Positions 1 through 13,836 of a stretch of DNA of 64,000 bases are shown piece after piece (positions within the stretch are counted from its first letter, which is position 1; each line of letters starts with the position of its first letter). Origin of the DNA: Crocodylus rhombifer (taxonomy: Eukaryota; Chordata; Crocodylia; Crocodylidae). A program made the translations under genes and the position numbers. The stretch covers positions 186,001-250,000 of the forward strand of contig JAVSML010024592.1 in NCBI GenBank assembly GCA_038503035.1, given 5' to 3'. Below the pieces are notes generated by a model. The model was given only the letters and a program-made list of their open reading frames with translations, was not told where the DNA came from and did no database searches.

Positions 1-624
1 AAAGGAATCAGACCTGACTATGACAGCTGTGATTAGGCTTGAAGCACATAGCAGGGCAGCACAGAGAAGCATCTCCTGTCAAAGAAGCATATTGCACCAG
101 TTCTGCAGATATAGAGGGAGCTCCCCATTTCCAGAGCAATCCATCTTGTTCCTTGTTCCTAAACCATGCTTACTATAAAATATGTTAGGAATGAAATACC
201 ATTGTCTTCTGGGGCTCCACACTTCCCCCACCTCTGTGGCCTCTCCTTTTAGTGGAGGACCCTAACCTTTCACTGACCCATCTCTTCCCTGATCTTTTAG
301 ATCCCATCTCTCTTCTAATCTTTTCTCAACCCTTTAACAAGCATTTTTTGATCCTGCCCTGATGCTCAGTTAGCTTCTCTGAAACTTAGCTTTGGTGCCC
401 AGCATCTCCGATCCATCCTATACCACCAGCAGAAATACTTATTTTTGCAACAATGGGCAATGAGGGCAGCATTGCACTTGCCTGCATCTACTCCAGTGTG
501 AAGAGCCAATGACACTTGTTTATGTGTACAGTGTTAAACACAACCCATTGCATCATGTGATGTCATCAGACCCTCACAAGCACATTATTCACAAAGGGTG
601 GCTTATGCCAAATCCAGCCACTTC
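1..624. other. No feature recognised (repeat-free flank)
   Basis: Ordinary mid-GC vertebrate non-coding sequence. No long open frame, splice-flanked coding segment or recognisable repeat was seen before the CR1 fragment begins near 625. Confidence 0.5.
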
Positions 625-1082
625 ATAGGAGGGCCACTCGTATGATCAGGGGACAGCAGGGCAGGCCCTATGAGGACAGGCTGCGGGACCTGAACCTGTT
701 CAGCCTCCAAAAGAGAAGGCTGAGGGGGGATCTTGTGGCCTGTTACAAACTAGTCAGGGGGGATCAGCAGGCATTGGGGGAGTCACTGTTCCCACGAGCA
801 CCGCCAGGAGCGACCAGGAATAACGGTCACAAGCTGGCAGAGGGTAGGTTTAGGTTAGATATCAGGAGGCGCTACTTCACCGTCAGGGCGGCTAGGGTCC
901 GGAACCAGCTTCCAAGAGAAGTGGTGCAGGCTCCTACCCTGGGGGTGTTTAAGAGGAGGTTAGATGAACATCTTGCTGGGGTCATTTGACCCCAGTATTC
1001 TTTCCTGCCATGGCAGGGGGTCGGACTAGATGATCTGCTCAGGTCCCTTCCGACCCTACAAACTATGAAACTATGAAACTAT
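625..1082 (+). mobile_element. CR1 LINE, 5'-truncated 3' end
   Basis: This is the 3' end of a CR1 non-LTR retrotransposon: the last part of ORF2, a short 3' UTR and the terminal repeat. The UTR carries the block 'tcggactagatgatctgctc' followed by 'cttccgaccctacaaac', and the copy ends in repeats of 'actatgaa' at about 1062-1082, the form of CR1 terminus I associate with crocodilians. The copy is truncated on the 5' side, as is usual for CR1 because reverse transcription often stops early. Its open frame is still intact to the natural stop, so it looks younger than the antisense CR1 at 43.5-47 kb. No target-site duplication was sought beyond inspection; CR1 often lacks a clear one. Confidence 0.9.
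642..989 (+). pseudogene. CR1 ORF2 C-terminus (reverse-transcriptase polyprotein tail)
   Basis: A 115-residue open frame ending at a tga at 987-989. It matches the C-terminal end of CR1 ORF2, after the reverse-transcriptase core: it shows the conserved run YEDRLRDLNLFSLQKRRLRG, then DLVACYKLVRG, GHKLAEGRFRLDIRRRYFTV and a LPREVV block near the end. The endonuclease and catalytic YADD regions are absent because the element is 5'-truncated, so no functional enzyme can be made. The first Met is internal to the family's protein and not a real start. There are no frameshifts across the segment, which argues for a fairly recent insertion. It is not a host gene. Confidence 0.88.
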
Positions 1083-3470
1083 ACCCCCTAAACTCATCAA
1101 AAACCTGCTTGCTTCAGAGGGAGGCAGTCAACATGTGAGATATTAGCCCCTTTGGCCAATTAAATAATTGTGCACATAGGAAATACCACCTTTACCCCTC
1201 CATTAGTAAGTCTGTGATAATGTGCAGAAGATGCACAAGGGCATTTTTTCTGCCCAAGGGAACTTGCTGTAGAAACAGAAACTATGACTAGATGCAAGAA
1301 GACCCAGACGATGGTTCTAGCCCAGCACTGTCATTTCACACCTCTAAGACATGAATCAGTGCCCATATCTGATATGAGCTTAGTGTGTGTGGGCCTCATA
1401 GCAGCAGTGGATTTTGAGGAGGGCTCTAAATAACAAGGAGATAGCAGCTTGCACTGCTGGGGTTTATAGTAGTGGTCTAGATAACATGGAGAAGCAGGGA
1501 AGTTGATATGAAGACCTTTACTGTTAGTGATTACAAATATTAATGCTCCTAATGTTAACCAGCTGCACTGTAGGACCTTGCAACTGCCTGTGGAACTACA
1601 TGCTACCTAAGGGACTTCAGATCTTCCCATCCTGTCTTCTCTCCCTACACTCTCAACAGCAGATTTTTCATCCTTCAACTGGTGCCTAGAGGAACACCCC
1701 TCTACCAAGCAGTACAAAGCTGTGCTTTGTATTCTTCCTCTGTTAATCTCTGCAGCCATGTGACTATTTTGGAGCAGCTGTCAAGTATCATACGACTGAA
1801 ATAGTCAAGTGATGAGCTTCTAGAAAGTATCTAAGTAGATTACTAGTGGAGAGGCCTTTAAATGTAGCACAAGCCCACTTAAGTGAACACCTGTTAAAAT
1901 TTCATAAAAGAATTAATTTCCATTTGCAAACAGAGCCCAAGTGCAAGAGTGATATAGCACCACTTCTTCTAAAGGAGTCCATGCTAGAGGTTGTGTAAGC
2001 AGGGAGGGGGTGGGAAGGATTCAATAATATGCTGGCGTCAAATAAAACTGGTGCTACTAAAAGTGTTTGTTAAATAAATAAAGCAGAAAGCTAAAATAGG
2101 ACAAGCAGCAGCCAGTGTCCTTAATGGCCAGAGCACTCCAATGGGTAATGTGTTTTAGTTGCCTTTGTTACATAGCTTTTGCTCTGGTTTTGTCAAGCCT
2201 TTGGTGATCTCCTGCAGGGTAGAATTCTATGTGAAATCCAATTTTTAAGGGGGCCAAGGAATAGATTATTTCCCACTTGAGGACTCTTTTTTTCCCAACT
2301 GGGACCATTCCACTATGGCAAAAGCAGGGTAGATATCTCTTGGCAAAGCTCTTGAAAGTTCATGACCCTCAAGCTGAGAACCTAGGAGACGCTTGTGTAG
2401 ACCTAACTGCCACAAGAGGTCATAAAAGCAAAGAATTTGGCAAAAGTTGGAGACTTGAGGTTTAGATAGATAAGGAGGCTATCCAGAGCTCCAATAGACA
2501 GAGGTAACAAAAAACATTTGGAATTTATTTAAAGCCTCAGTATTTAGCCTTTGGGGATTAGGATGAGGCCTCCATTTGGGGGCAGATTATCCCACAGCTG
2601 CTACTGTAGATTTCTTGCTACTTGCTCTATGGTATCTGGTGCTATCTTAAGAGAGTAGCTGACACTATGGGACAATAGGGCAGTGCCCCTACACTCCACC
2701 TTGTCACAAACAGGAGGGACATGGCCTGAAACTCTGAGGACAAGGTGGGTTAAATGGATCCAAGCAAAAGATGTGAAGTTGATGGCTTTAAAATGGTATT
2801 TAAAGTCTTGGTTTTTGTGAATTAACTTATAGGTATATGTATATGCATTAGAATGGTTCAGGATGGGCAGCAGGGGTTAACTGATTTTTAAACGCCTGGG
2901 TCTCACATACACCATTTCACGCAGCCTTCAAAGCTGTCTAACACAAGGCCAATGAACAAACACACAGCCTGGGAAAGTGGGGGCATGTGCCATACTGTTC
3001 CATAACATGAGATGAGGTGGTACCAGCTCAAAAAGCCAAAAGTGGGGGAGGGGTGTGAAATTCCTGTTTTGGAAAAGGTATGCATGTCATGAGCTATGTG
3101 GACAGTGTAACAAACACAGAGAGAGATCACCCAGCAATAGCCATGGATCAAGAGTTATCAGGAGTCATCAGGAGGGAATACAAAAACAGAGAACTGAGAG
3201 TAACAAAGGGTCCTCCACCCAGATCCCTCTCTAGTTTCCTTCTCCCCAAGAAAGGCTCTAAGAAGGGGCCCAGGTTCAGGGTCCCTGAGAAGGGTCCCTG
3301 TCCCCAGGAAGGATCCTTGTGGCCATCATGGGCAGAGGACATACCACCAGCCTCTCTCATCCACCCCACTGGATGTGGGGAGGTGGACCTCAGCATCCTA
3401 CCTCCAGGCTGCTGACACGCTGACATGTGACACCTAAGAGAAAAGGGGGGTTATCTTGGTTGTTTTTTGG
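1083..3470. other. No gene or repeat recognised
   Basis: Low-complexity-poor non-coding DNA. Short open frames here (for example the overlapping pair on both strands at about 3.08-3.43 kb) have no domain, no signal peptide and no splice context that I can support. Confidence 0.4.
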
Positions 3471-3562
3471 GGGGGGTTGGAGTTTTTTTTAAATGAGGTG
3501 CTATTCCCAACAGCTATGGAGGCAAGTCTTGAGCCCAAAAAGCTTGCGAACTACTATACTAG
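3471..3562. mobile_element. Possible right end of a hAT-Charlie-like element
   Basis: Near 3,536-3,558 the sequence 'aaaagcttgcgaactacta' is, on the reverse strand, close to the hAT-Charlie type terminus 'agtggttctcaaactttt'. A matching left terminus was not found, so this is a weak call on one end only. Confidence 0.3.
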
Positions 3563-6500
3563 ATAAGCCATTTGATCCCAGAGCTGTGTTTGATGGACCT
3601 TCCTTTCTTGAACGTGGAGTCACAAAACGCACAGCAGTGTGGAGTCACCAAAACCCACAGCTGCAGCACAGAGGGTATAGGGGGTCATAATGTCCTCAAA
3701 AAGCAAAGAGATGTAAAAAGTCAAAATATTAAGCCGCATGAGGGCACCAGGAGGTATGATGTTGCCCTGGAGCAATAGGAGAAAAAGCAGAGGCAATAGA
3801 GACCTATGTTAGTTGAGGACACGGGATAGACCCCAGAACCCATAGGCAATATGCACTCTGCTGCTGCTAAGTGACTGAATGGCTATGAGACCATGCATTC
3901 ACAACAAAAGATCTACATCGCTTTTAAACTGCAGAGAAGTGAGTAATCATTCCAGACCAGTTACACACAAAGGCACAGGAGGGACTGAGTCTGTTATAAA
4001 AGCCCGGCCTGTATAAAAGCAGAGGTCACTGTGCTTAGATTGGTTACCCCACCAAAGTCAAACAAGGATAACCACTATCACCTTTCTTAATGCATTTATA
4101 TTCCAGGAGTGGACCCATAGTTGCCGTAGTGAAGGTTGACAATCGGTTTTGAGTCTATCACTGTGTTTTTTACTCACTCTTTCTGAATCATGGTACTTTG
4201 GTGGTGGGGCTGAAATATTCCTTCACTAGTCTCTGTGGAAAGTAGCAAGTTCTGGAAAGTTTGAATGAATTATGTTTGGCCATGTCTGAGCTACGAGAGG
4301 CTCTGACAAACAGCCCCACACAACATCCTCTTCTGACTGGGATTCTTCCCTCACGCAAATAACTCAAAAATAAATTCTGAGTTTTGGAGCCTGGTGGTTA
4401 GTTCAGGCTTGTACTCTTACTAAGTGAATCGCTGCAGCCATTGGAAATCCTGTTTATTCATCTTATGAAATCCTGTATCATCTTATGAACAGTCAGGTGT
4501 GTGATTGGGTATGACAACCCACAAACCTGTCATGAAGCCAAGGGAAATGCATACAATGGGGCAAGCTGCTGCCACACCCTCCTGCCCAGGCCTTTATCTG
4601 ATGGAATGATGATAATATTGTGGCTACTGTAATAGAGAAACTTATTGGCTTAGTGTGTCATGAGATCAGTGCCTGCCCTTTTGCAAATAACTGTTAATAC
4701 TTGGCCTGTTGGTCTCTGTAGCAGCAGGAGACCATTATCCTGTGACAAAGCTTCATTATACTGATACAGTCTCTTAACGGTATACTGTTTTACATACACA
4801 CATTGTTATTATAGCCATAACAATAGCAAGGAGTATTGTCTTTAGCCTGAGCACATGGCCAATTCCTCTGCAAGGATTCAGTGCCTGGGGATGGTTGCAG
4901 CCTGTCTTGTACCTGCAAACATGTGAGGCACAAGGCCACAAACCCTGAAGAAGCTCTAGCTCAGCATATATGCCAGTGCCCTGCTTCCTGCAGTGGCTTG
5001 CCATGGGAGACAGAGACTGGTTTAAAGCCCTTCATGGAACTGACCATTGCTATCCAAACCAGAGCCATCAGTGACAGCCGCAATCCAGTGATATCATGAA
5101 ACCACAAGAGCTGGGTGTTAGATGACAGAGCCTACTGCAGCAAAACATTTGCGTGACTGTGACCCTCACTACATTTAGAATTAAATGCAACCCCCATCTC
5201 TTTGACTCAACTCTCCCGCATTAATTTCTTTAGACACCATACGCCCACTCTCTCACAGAACCATAAACAAACAGAAACACCCGCTCTGAACTATTGGAGC
5301 TATTTCTCTAAGTGGATGAGAAGCAAGAAAGATTCCTATTTCTAAGTCCTTAGGAAGTATCAAATATGATAGTCATGGGAGTATGTAGATGGAACTTAAC
5401 AGTGGAAATACCAACACAGATGAAGGGGCACTGGCTTCCCTTGTTCCTCTTCTTCATTCAGTGCTCAGAATTGTTTCCTGGCCTTGAGCTTATGCAAAGC
5501 TCAATGAAGTCAATGATGTGAACCTATTGTCAGGGACATCATTACGCAGTTCGGGTTTCCCAGGCTTAGTGATGTGCTCAACATTCAAAAACAATAGTTG
5601 TACCCTTTAGGTGCATCCCATCTGGGGGTGGTATAGAACTTGGGCTTAGTAATGGATGCACAGCATTTCTCCTGTGTGAATGTGGTTTCCTACCAGAGCT
5701 AACAGTGGAACATTGCTCATATCCATTGATCATATTCATCCTATGATAGCAGTAACTAAAAAAGCTTGCCACCTGACGGCTGATTGGTGCCCCATGTAAA
5801 AAGCATTGATGGGTCGCAAGCTAATTCACAATGGACAGATGTCTACATCACCAAAACCACCACTAAAAACTTATGGTAATTAACCTCCTGGCTGACACTC
5901 TCACTAGAAACTAAATAGAACTAGAGGCACATTTCGTTTTTCTATTTATATAGGTAAACTGTACTATTCTCAGGTCAACAGTACCCAGAGATCTTTTATG
6001 GCCAGCACAAAGCCCTGCATCTCTAGTTGCTCTCCTTCTGGGATGGGATTAAGGCACAGTGGCTGGGCCATCTGGAGAAAACTTGTACCACTACTTTTCC
6101 TACAGCATCTATTCTGCAGAGAGAGAGGTCTTTAGCCTTCAGGGCTGTCAGTATCAATCAGCAGGCATTCAGTTCAGAAGCTTGTATCTACATATAAGGC
6201 TGTTCCAACTTCACAGAGGAGCTGGGAAACTTAACTAATGTTTGTACAGTTCTTTGAGGTCCTCCGATCTAAGGGACAGAAGTGCAAAGTGTTATACTTT
6301 CCATGCATGCTTTTTTCCACGGGCTTTTTCAGGCAACATCCGTATGATCCACTTGGTAATAATCCTTGGAAATAAGAAGTGGTTTCTTCACCAGCCATCT
6401 GGTAACTCACTATCCTGAGTGCACAGCACCAATGTCTCGACACTTCAATCCAACCTGCATCCCTTCCCCCCCTCAACTTCATGGTATGCAAACTTGTTCA

Positions 6501-9240
6501 CTAAAATTTGTTATGATAATTTCACATTATGCGGATTTGTTTCTGCAAATAGAGATGATATTAAACTTGTCTGCATCCCAAATCTCTCCCACTAGGGAAG
6601 GAGAATAATATTTGGAGCTGTCAACTCAGGGACCAGTCACAGTGCCTGACAGCCCTGCTGAAATGACTAAATTACATTCATACCAGCAGAAAGTATGAAA
6701 CAAGTCACAGTTATTTATACAAGAGGTGGGAGGAATCTTCACTTCCTAATAAAAAAGCAATAAGCATATTTGTTCCCTGCCTTCATGCCTATCTAGGGAT
6801 TTTTTTTTCATCTAGCCATACATTAGGTTCCATTATCTTGGTACATTAGTTCTCTCCAATATTATGAACTGTACACACACTGTGATATACTTTCATCTTT
6901 CTTGCTTGCTCTTTCTTCCATTCTGGAAGGATTTTGGTGACTGTAGAGTGGTGGTGATAATGGGGAAATTACAGGTAAAGTTAGTGTCAAGGACAGTCTT
7001 TGTATTGTACTTGTGTATTGTGTACTCTATTAGTGAGGATGAGATTCCAAGTCAACCTCTTCTGACAGTGAAATGAGCTTTAGCTCCACTGGCCAATTAT
7101 CAAGAAAGCTCCATTTTCTGCACACATTAGTTTCATTGCCACTCCATTCTTAGCTATCACAGGAAGTCATGCTCACATAGGATAACGTGGTTCCCCGTGT
7201 CACTTCAGTCAATCCCAGGGAAAGCTTTAAAGAGAAAAAAAACCCTGAATTTGGTATAGCTTTGAATGGTGATGCCATACTTCTGGCCTCTATTGCAATG
7301 CAGACAGGTCACAAGTACAGAGTCCATTGTAGCTTTTTTTTTAAAGGATAGCATTTTCACTGCTATGTACAGAGCATTACCAAATGAAACCTTTAGATGA
7401 AGAATGCTTGGATTTTTATGGCCAAGTCTGTATGAGAGAACTCAGCCTTCTTGTCATCCATAAATGGAAAAGGGTTGGGCTTTCTTTTCCCCATAGCCAC
7501 AAGTACTTGTAGAATCTAAAAATGGTGATGTGGCTAGGAGGAGGCTCACGTTGCGGTTCATTTTAGCAGATGTATTCTCTCAGTGGAAGGTGAATTCTCT
7601 ATGGAGAAAGTGTCTCTATTCCACCAGCCTCATATAGTGAAGCCATTTCCTCTAATTTGTCCCTTGTGTCCTGACCAGGCTTTGCTTTTTTTAAGTAAAA
7701 GCTAGTTTGGTCTTTGAAAATTCTAAATATAGGTTAATAACGAAACTGGATGGCTCAGGAAATTGGGAATGGGATATAATCCTTTCAATTCTATTATTTC
7801 AGACCCACATTATCTGAAAGGTGCTATGACCCAGAATTTCAATCTACTTGAATATATCCTGCAGACTTAAATATTCATGCAAGGATTCTGCATTGTACAT
7901 AGTGACAATATTCAATATGACCATACTGGGAAGACTGTGTTGCAGTTTGACAGCCAATGTGCTGATGCCAGAAATAAACTTAGGATCCATTAATTATCTG
8001 GGTTCAATTTGGTAGGCTTCACTCTAGTTCTAAATGGCCAGATACCCATATCACAAAAAATACCGCTAAAGGCTTACTGGCTGTCCTTGCTGGCAGTGAC
8101 AGAAGAAGGACCAAGGATTCAAAAGATCATGAACAATTAATTAGTGAATGCATTCCTTGTTGTGACAAAGCCTCCGTCTTGGACCAAATTCTATGGAGCT
8201 GACAGCCTGGCACTATCGACAGCTCAAACTCCACTTTAAAAAAATGATAGTGATTAAGTAAACAGCTATAATGGAAATCTTTACTCTGCATATTACAAAC
8301 CAAAATGGCCATGGAGGGAGCAATTATGAAATCTCAGGACTGTGGTGAGTGGAGGAATCATTTGAGCTATGCTGTTGTTTGTTTTTGTTCGTCATTTATT
8401 TCCCTGGGGAAGCTCAGCTCAGAAGCAGTCTCTTCCATGCAGTGAGATTACTGCTTTTTACTGAATTTTCCAGGTAGTCTTGATCAGGGTGAGGGAGGTA
8501 TGAGAGATGCACAAAGTGTAGGTCAGCTTGGGCAAGACACATACACCTATCTGCTGACTCTCACTATAAGACTATGGAGTTGTTTTTCATTACGTTATTT
8601 CCAGACCCGGGAATCATACACAAGCCTTGCATTGTTTGCTCCCCACTTTTTACATCCCCAGTAATGCTTGTAGTTTTATATATGCTAAAGAGGGGGCTTA
8701 TGATAATGAAAGATCTGCATGACACCTAAGGAACACTATCTGTGCTAGGGTTAAAGAAGCACCAGTAGAAGATGTGATACTTCTCAGGATATGGACCTTT
8801 TACTTTCTTGGACCACATCTTGACTCTAGGAGTTATGTGTGAAAGGATGGCATGGGGGCGCCTGTTGAATGGTCGTGGCCTATTGAATGGATCTTCCGGC
8901 CTCTGGATCTGCAGTCTAAATTCAGCTCTGGTGTCTGAGTAGTGCCTCTGGGAAATGAACTGTTGGACTATTTCTTAATCAGAATTGAACTGAGAAGTAG
9001 AGAAGACAGAGGCAAAATGATGAATGAACTGAGTCACAGAAAACATATCCTCTGTAACATAGATCAAAAAGGCAATTGCAAAAATCACACGTGTTTTCCA
9101 AGCATATGTTATTGTACCTGATGATACAGGAGTAGAAAGCTACTTCTGGATGAGAAACCCACAGTAGAGCCTTTTCTACATGTTGTGAAATGTTGATCAC
9201 TGATCCACAGACAATGGCCACCTGCTAATGCTGCCAGCTA
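3563..9240. other. No gene recognised; old unique sequence
   Basis: AT-rich non-coding DNA with no credible exon. Two short stretches resemble each other or other places weakly: 5,981-6,011 matches 11,452-11,483 over about 30 bases, around 'agagatctttta'. Also 5,840-5,920 resembles 8,020-8,110. These may be remnants of an old unclassified repeat. Confidence 0.35.
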
Positions 9241-9520
9241 TTTCATTTTTAGCTCAAGTAGGAAATGTCTGTGCTCTGCGACTGGAGCAAACAGCCTTAC
9301 CTTCCCAGCAAGGGAAAATGGGGCCTGGTGTTTACCACTGGGACAGCTCCTTGGATGAGCTGCTTGCAGCTATAGTGCAGTTACAGCTCTGTAACTGTCG
9401 CTAGTATATTGTCTAATCCTGTTCAGGGGGGTAAGCAATAATGCCTGTATTATACCTGTGCTGGTGGGGCTACACTATGAATCACAGATCCCATTTTTCG
9501 TCAGTGTAGACACACCCTAA
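9241..9520. mobile_element. Possible hAT-like non-autonomous element, right end visible
   Basis: The right edge reads 'tgtagacacaccctaa' (9,505-9,520), whose reverse complement 'ttagggtgtgtctaca' is a terminus type common in vertebrate hAT MITEs. The left terminus is not clear, so the left boundary is approximate. Confidence 0.3.
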
Positions 9521-9557
9521 AGCTATATAAAAATATTACATTTGGAAAGCACAGGAA

Positions 9558-9595
9558 CAGTGTTAACCCAAACCGTCAGTGTTAACCCAAACTGT
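9558..9595. repeat. 19-bp tandem duplication
   Basis: Two adjacent copies of 'cagtgttaacccaaaccgt', differing by one base. A simple local duplication with no evident function. Confidence 0.85.
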
Positions 9596-10460
9596 CAGCA
9601 AAGCAGCTCCGCAACTGACAGGGAAAGATGCAGCTTTATCTTGCCATTAAGGGTATGCGTCCACTACAGATGTTTAACGCAAGGTAACTGCTTGCCAGTT
9701 ACCTTGAATTCTCTACATGCCTGTCTGAACAGTCCATTAACATCTGCTGCAGGTCCCAAATGCTATGGTTTAAATTCACTGTTTATGGTACCCAGACAAG
9801 CATGTTAGCTAACTCAAATTGGCAATCAGTTCATTAGTTTTAAAGACCTCTCAATAAACACAAACCTGCTTCTGATCATGTACCAGGAACCTTGAGAGAC
9901 AGCCAGAAAGAGACAAGAAATGCTGGTAAGAAAAAGGAAATGTTTCTCCACTCCTGTCAGACAGGTAAAAACAGACAATTAGGGAAGACAGACAGGTCAA
10001 AAACAGACAACTGGGCTGCCAGGCAGCAGAGGAACACATCCACAGTAAATGCGAGGCCAGATCTCCGTATTTTCTGCTTTCAGGAGACACAGAGAAGTTC
10101 CAGTTTATGCTGGAGATTTATAGCTAGACTGCAGGTCTTAACAGTAAAACCTGAAAGGGACAGCCAGAAATCTCACCAGGAGAAATTCACAGGGATTATA
10201 TAAGTGAGGGCAGGATTTAGTCCCCAGTGTCTCAATTTCATTCTAAATCCCTGTTCTACTCATATCTGTAGCAAAGAGCTGCCCAGCCACAGTGAAGCAG
10301 TCTGACAACATATACAGCGGCACAATACATCTGTCTGCTCAAATGCAGAGTTTGTGGCTCTCCCCACACTTTGACTATCATAAGTAGACCCTTTAGAAAG
10401 TCTGCTCCCTTCAAGGAGGAGAACTAGCAGGGGGACCGAACAGGACATGAGAGACACAGA

Positions 10461-10771
10461 AGGCATTTATACACATGCTCCAGGAGTTGTGGGGGGGGAG
10501 TGGCGGGAGCCACTCTAATTGAAGTACCTGAAGCATCTTATGTATCAGCATCCCTGTGCTGAAAAATGGCCGCATGGGTACTTTAATTAAAGCTCATTGA
10601 ATGAGTTTTAGCTAAAGTGCCCCAGCTGCTATTTTTTAGCATGGAGATGCTAATACGCAATATGCTGGAGTCTGCTGGAGCACGGTAATTACCACGCTCC
10701 TGTGGACTTGATTAATTGAGTCTGCTCCGACATGCTGTAATTACAGCCTCACTGCTCGTGTATAGGTGCCC
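10461..10771. mobile_element. Short TIR element (hAT-like MITE), about 310 bp
   Basis: The left edge 'ggcatttatacacatgctcc' and the reverse complement of the right edge, 'gggcacctatacacgagcag', share a terminal inverted repeat around TATACAC. The interior is non-coding and itself carries inverted segments around 'ctggagcacggtaattacca'. No clear target duplication is left, so it is an old copy; the superfamily is inferred. Confidence 0.5.
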
Positions 10772-11861
10772 TTATAGCAGGAATGAGTGTTGGATACAGA
10801 GAGGGAATGGGGAAGTGTTTCAGATGAAGATCACTGAATCTTCTTTCCAGCACCTTGGTGAACATATGCAGCTCAGGGATTAGGATTGGCACTGACACTG
10901 GCTGGCCATCCAGTCTGAAGTAGGTTTAGACTTTGTGGGTCCTACAGAAAAAGGGGCTGAGCTGTGAAAAAAAAGGAAAAACCAGGAGGTAGAAGAGTGT
11001 TGGTTTTCCAACAGCAGACCAACAACCTTTTTAACTGGACAAACAAAGCAATGTAAGCTGTGCTCTGCATGCACACATACAAACACACAAAAATATATCC
11101 ACAATATCTAATAATTTTTAGGAGGCAATACCCACACACATATAGTCCTGCTGATGTCTGGAGCCACTACCATATTAGCCACAACTTCTAAGGCTCCTTC
11201 CCTTTGCCCCCAAACAAGTGATCACATCCCAGACAAATACTGTATGAAACAGAGGCGCAACATTTGGAGATCTGTCCTGTTTGTCATTGCAGCACTAATC
11301 ATAATAAATCATGCTTGGAGGCCTGTTGATCTCATACTTTCAAAGGGATGCTGGTTCTTGATCCATTCGTTAATATTAATTAGCATGGAGTCACATTTCA
11401 TTTATCCATTTATTTGACTGAATTACATTATCCTCATGTAACCCACACCAAAGACCCAGAGATCTTTTACGACTAGCACAAAAATAATTAGCTAATAATT
11501 AAGAAACACAGATCTCAAGTTAGTTAAATATTTATGCCAGACTTCTTCCATTTTGGCTCTAAGCCCTCATTTGAGGGTTGCAGTGCAATTTAGGAAGGAT
11601 ATGAGAAAGTTTTCACAGTTTTGCTGCAAGCTTTTAATTATTCATATTCCATGTAGATGAGGTTATTTGGTGCCTTGTTGATGTTAGTGAGAGCTGGTTG
11701 GGATTGTCCAGCAGGTACAAAGTGGAACTAACTCCAGACTTCAGCATCAGGCTAAAATCAAAATCACTTCCTCTAATTTTGATTTGTAGTGCATAATGGA
11801 TTGGTCATACTTCATTTCTGACCAGTGCTCCTTGGTCAGTTAGAGATTTCCAGTATGAAAG

Positions 11862-12770
11862 GCTGTCGCAGAGCACCTCAATGCTCTGCTCCTATAAAGA
11901 GGTACAGGTGCTGGTTGCTGGGGCAACCGCAGTTGGTCAGCTGACCAGAAGGGGGCAGGGCCTGACCTATATATAAATCCAGGCTGAGGCCAGGGAGGCA
12001 GTTCCCTGCCAGCAGCCATAGGGGTGGGAACTCTGCCAAAACAACGAGAAGGAAAAGGCCAGGATAATTGAGCAGTTGCTATGGGTGAGAGAGGGAGAAA
12101 CCCTGTCACGAACTTGAATATGGTTATAGCCAGATGGTTTGAATTTATGTTGTAGCCAAGAGGCTTGAGTTTCTGGTCACTGTTTAAAACTGGAGGACTG
12201 GGTGAGGCTATTAGGGGTTGGAGGAGGCCTCATAGGGGCTCCATGGTAGCATGGGGACCCTGGCGCCAGAGAGGGCGCAGCAGGATAAGTGTCCCGAGCC
12301 AAAGGGGGTGATGAGAGGAGCCGCAGAGTAAGGGGGCATTGATTGAAGAGCGCCTGAGGGAGCACAAGGTTGCGAGGCAAGCCAGAGCACCTGACTGGGC
12401 AGACCAAACAACGTCTGGGATATCAGTGAGGCTTGGGGCGTGGTAAAGGGGCGGTTGGAGCCATGCATAGCCCATAAGGCTGGGGTGCACTGAGTCAAAC
12501 AATACAGAACAGGGGCCAGGATACATCAGAGCACCGTGTCCAAGGGGACAAAAGGCAGTCTCCCTTAGAAATACAAATCAAAGACATGGCAAGCGAGACC
12601 GAGGGTTCTTTAACACTAACTTGGCACAGTAGGGGGCGTTAGGGGAGATCACAGCCACTCCTAGGACCCCACGCCATGACAAATGCTTACAAGCACCTGG
12701 GTAAAATAAAATGAACAGGGATAAATGGGGCCTTGTGGTTTGGACTAGAACTTCTGAACCCACTCCTCCC
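11862..12770 (+). mobile_element. LTR-retrotransposon-like stretch (tentative)
   Basis: A GC-richer block in AT-rich surroundings. It has a TATA-like 'tatatataaat' near 11,970, a following 'R-like' segment, and at 12,261 'tggcgcc', the first seven bases of a lysine-type primer-binding site. No paired LTR and no gag/pol frame were seen, so this could equally be an unrelated GC-rich repeat. Confidence 0.25.
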
Positions 12771-13261
12771 TCCAGGGGAGTCAATGGCAGGCAGATATCT
12801 CATTGACTCCAGCTAACAAGACGTTGATCCTCCCACTTTTTTAGGAGTGCACCTCCCCTGTGCCGCTGCTGTCCACCAGGGAGAGGAGGGCACATGTTTG
12901 AGGTGAAACTAAAGTTCTGCCATCCTTCTTGGCTATCTTTTGTTGATGAATGCGTTGTAAAGTTGAAAATTCCCTCTGATTCATCTTCTTGAAGCCCTTT
13001 GAAATCATAGCACATACAACTCTGCCCACGGACCAGGACCATTATGTAAAGTGTAGGTACCTCAGGTGACAAACTTGAGCTATTGCTTTGCTGTCTATTT
13101 TAAAGGGTTACCTTTCATTCCCATGCTGCCACTAACTGGCAAGTGCTTGGTATTACAACCAATGAGCTGCTGGGTAGGGTAGAAAAGTGAGCTGGCTCCA
13201 CAGACTTGCATCATGAGGGATAAGTGCACGCAAAGCTTCACTTGAAAAACTGCAGGGGTAT

Positions 13262-13425
13262 AGGCTGTAGCCGTGTTGGTCTAAGGACATAGGCAGACAA
13301 GGTTCTTTGGGTGAATCTGATATCTTTTATTAGACCAACTTAAATAGTTGGAAAAAAACATTTTAAAGCAAGCTTTCAGGTTCAAAAACCCTTCATCGGG
13401 CTGAGGAAGTTTCTGCAGTTGATGT
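13262..13425 (+). mobile_element. SINE-like element, 'gtagccgtgttggtctaag' family, copy A
   Basis: Starts 'taggctgtagccgtgttggt', then 'agacaaggttctttggg', 'gatatcttttattagacc', 'aaatagttgg' and, further on, 'gcaagctttcaggttc' and 'cttcatcgggctgagg'. The same order recurs at 33,126 and 36,200 in this window, which shows it is a dispersed repeat. I recognise it as a family common in crocodilian and turtle genomes and infer it is a SINE. Downstream, 13,430-13,790 is probably part of a larger unclassified repeat. Confidence 0.75.
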
Positions 13426-13836
13426 GTCCTTTTCCTGGATGGAATGAAAAGTAAAGAAGCCAAAGGCATGGTTGGTGTGCATACAAGACAGGCAGTCAAG
13501 ATGTAGATTGAGGAGTCAGTGGGTGAGAGACAGGCTGGCTGGGGGGGAGTGAAGGGGGATGAATAGTGGAGGGGTACCTGGGGAATCAGATGTCAGGCAG
13601 GTTATAATGTGTCATAAATCCAACATCTATATTTAGTCCATGATTTTTAGTATTCAGGAGGTTGAAGGCCCATGCTAATACTAAGACCCTGAGCATATTT
13701 CTTTCCACTTTGAGGTTGTGGTGTGCACACATTATTGTTGGTGAGCTTCCTGTAGGAGGAGCAGGCAAGTAAAAAAACACAGAAATTACTGAGTTCTATT
13801 CAAACACCTTGAATATGTCTATGTTTTGATAGTGTT

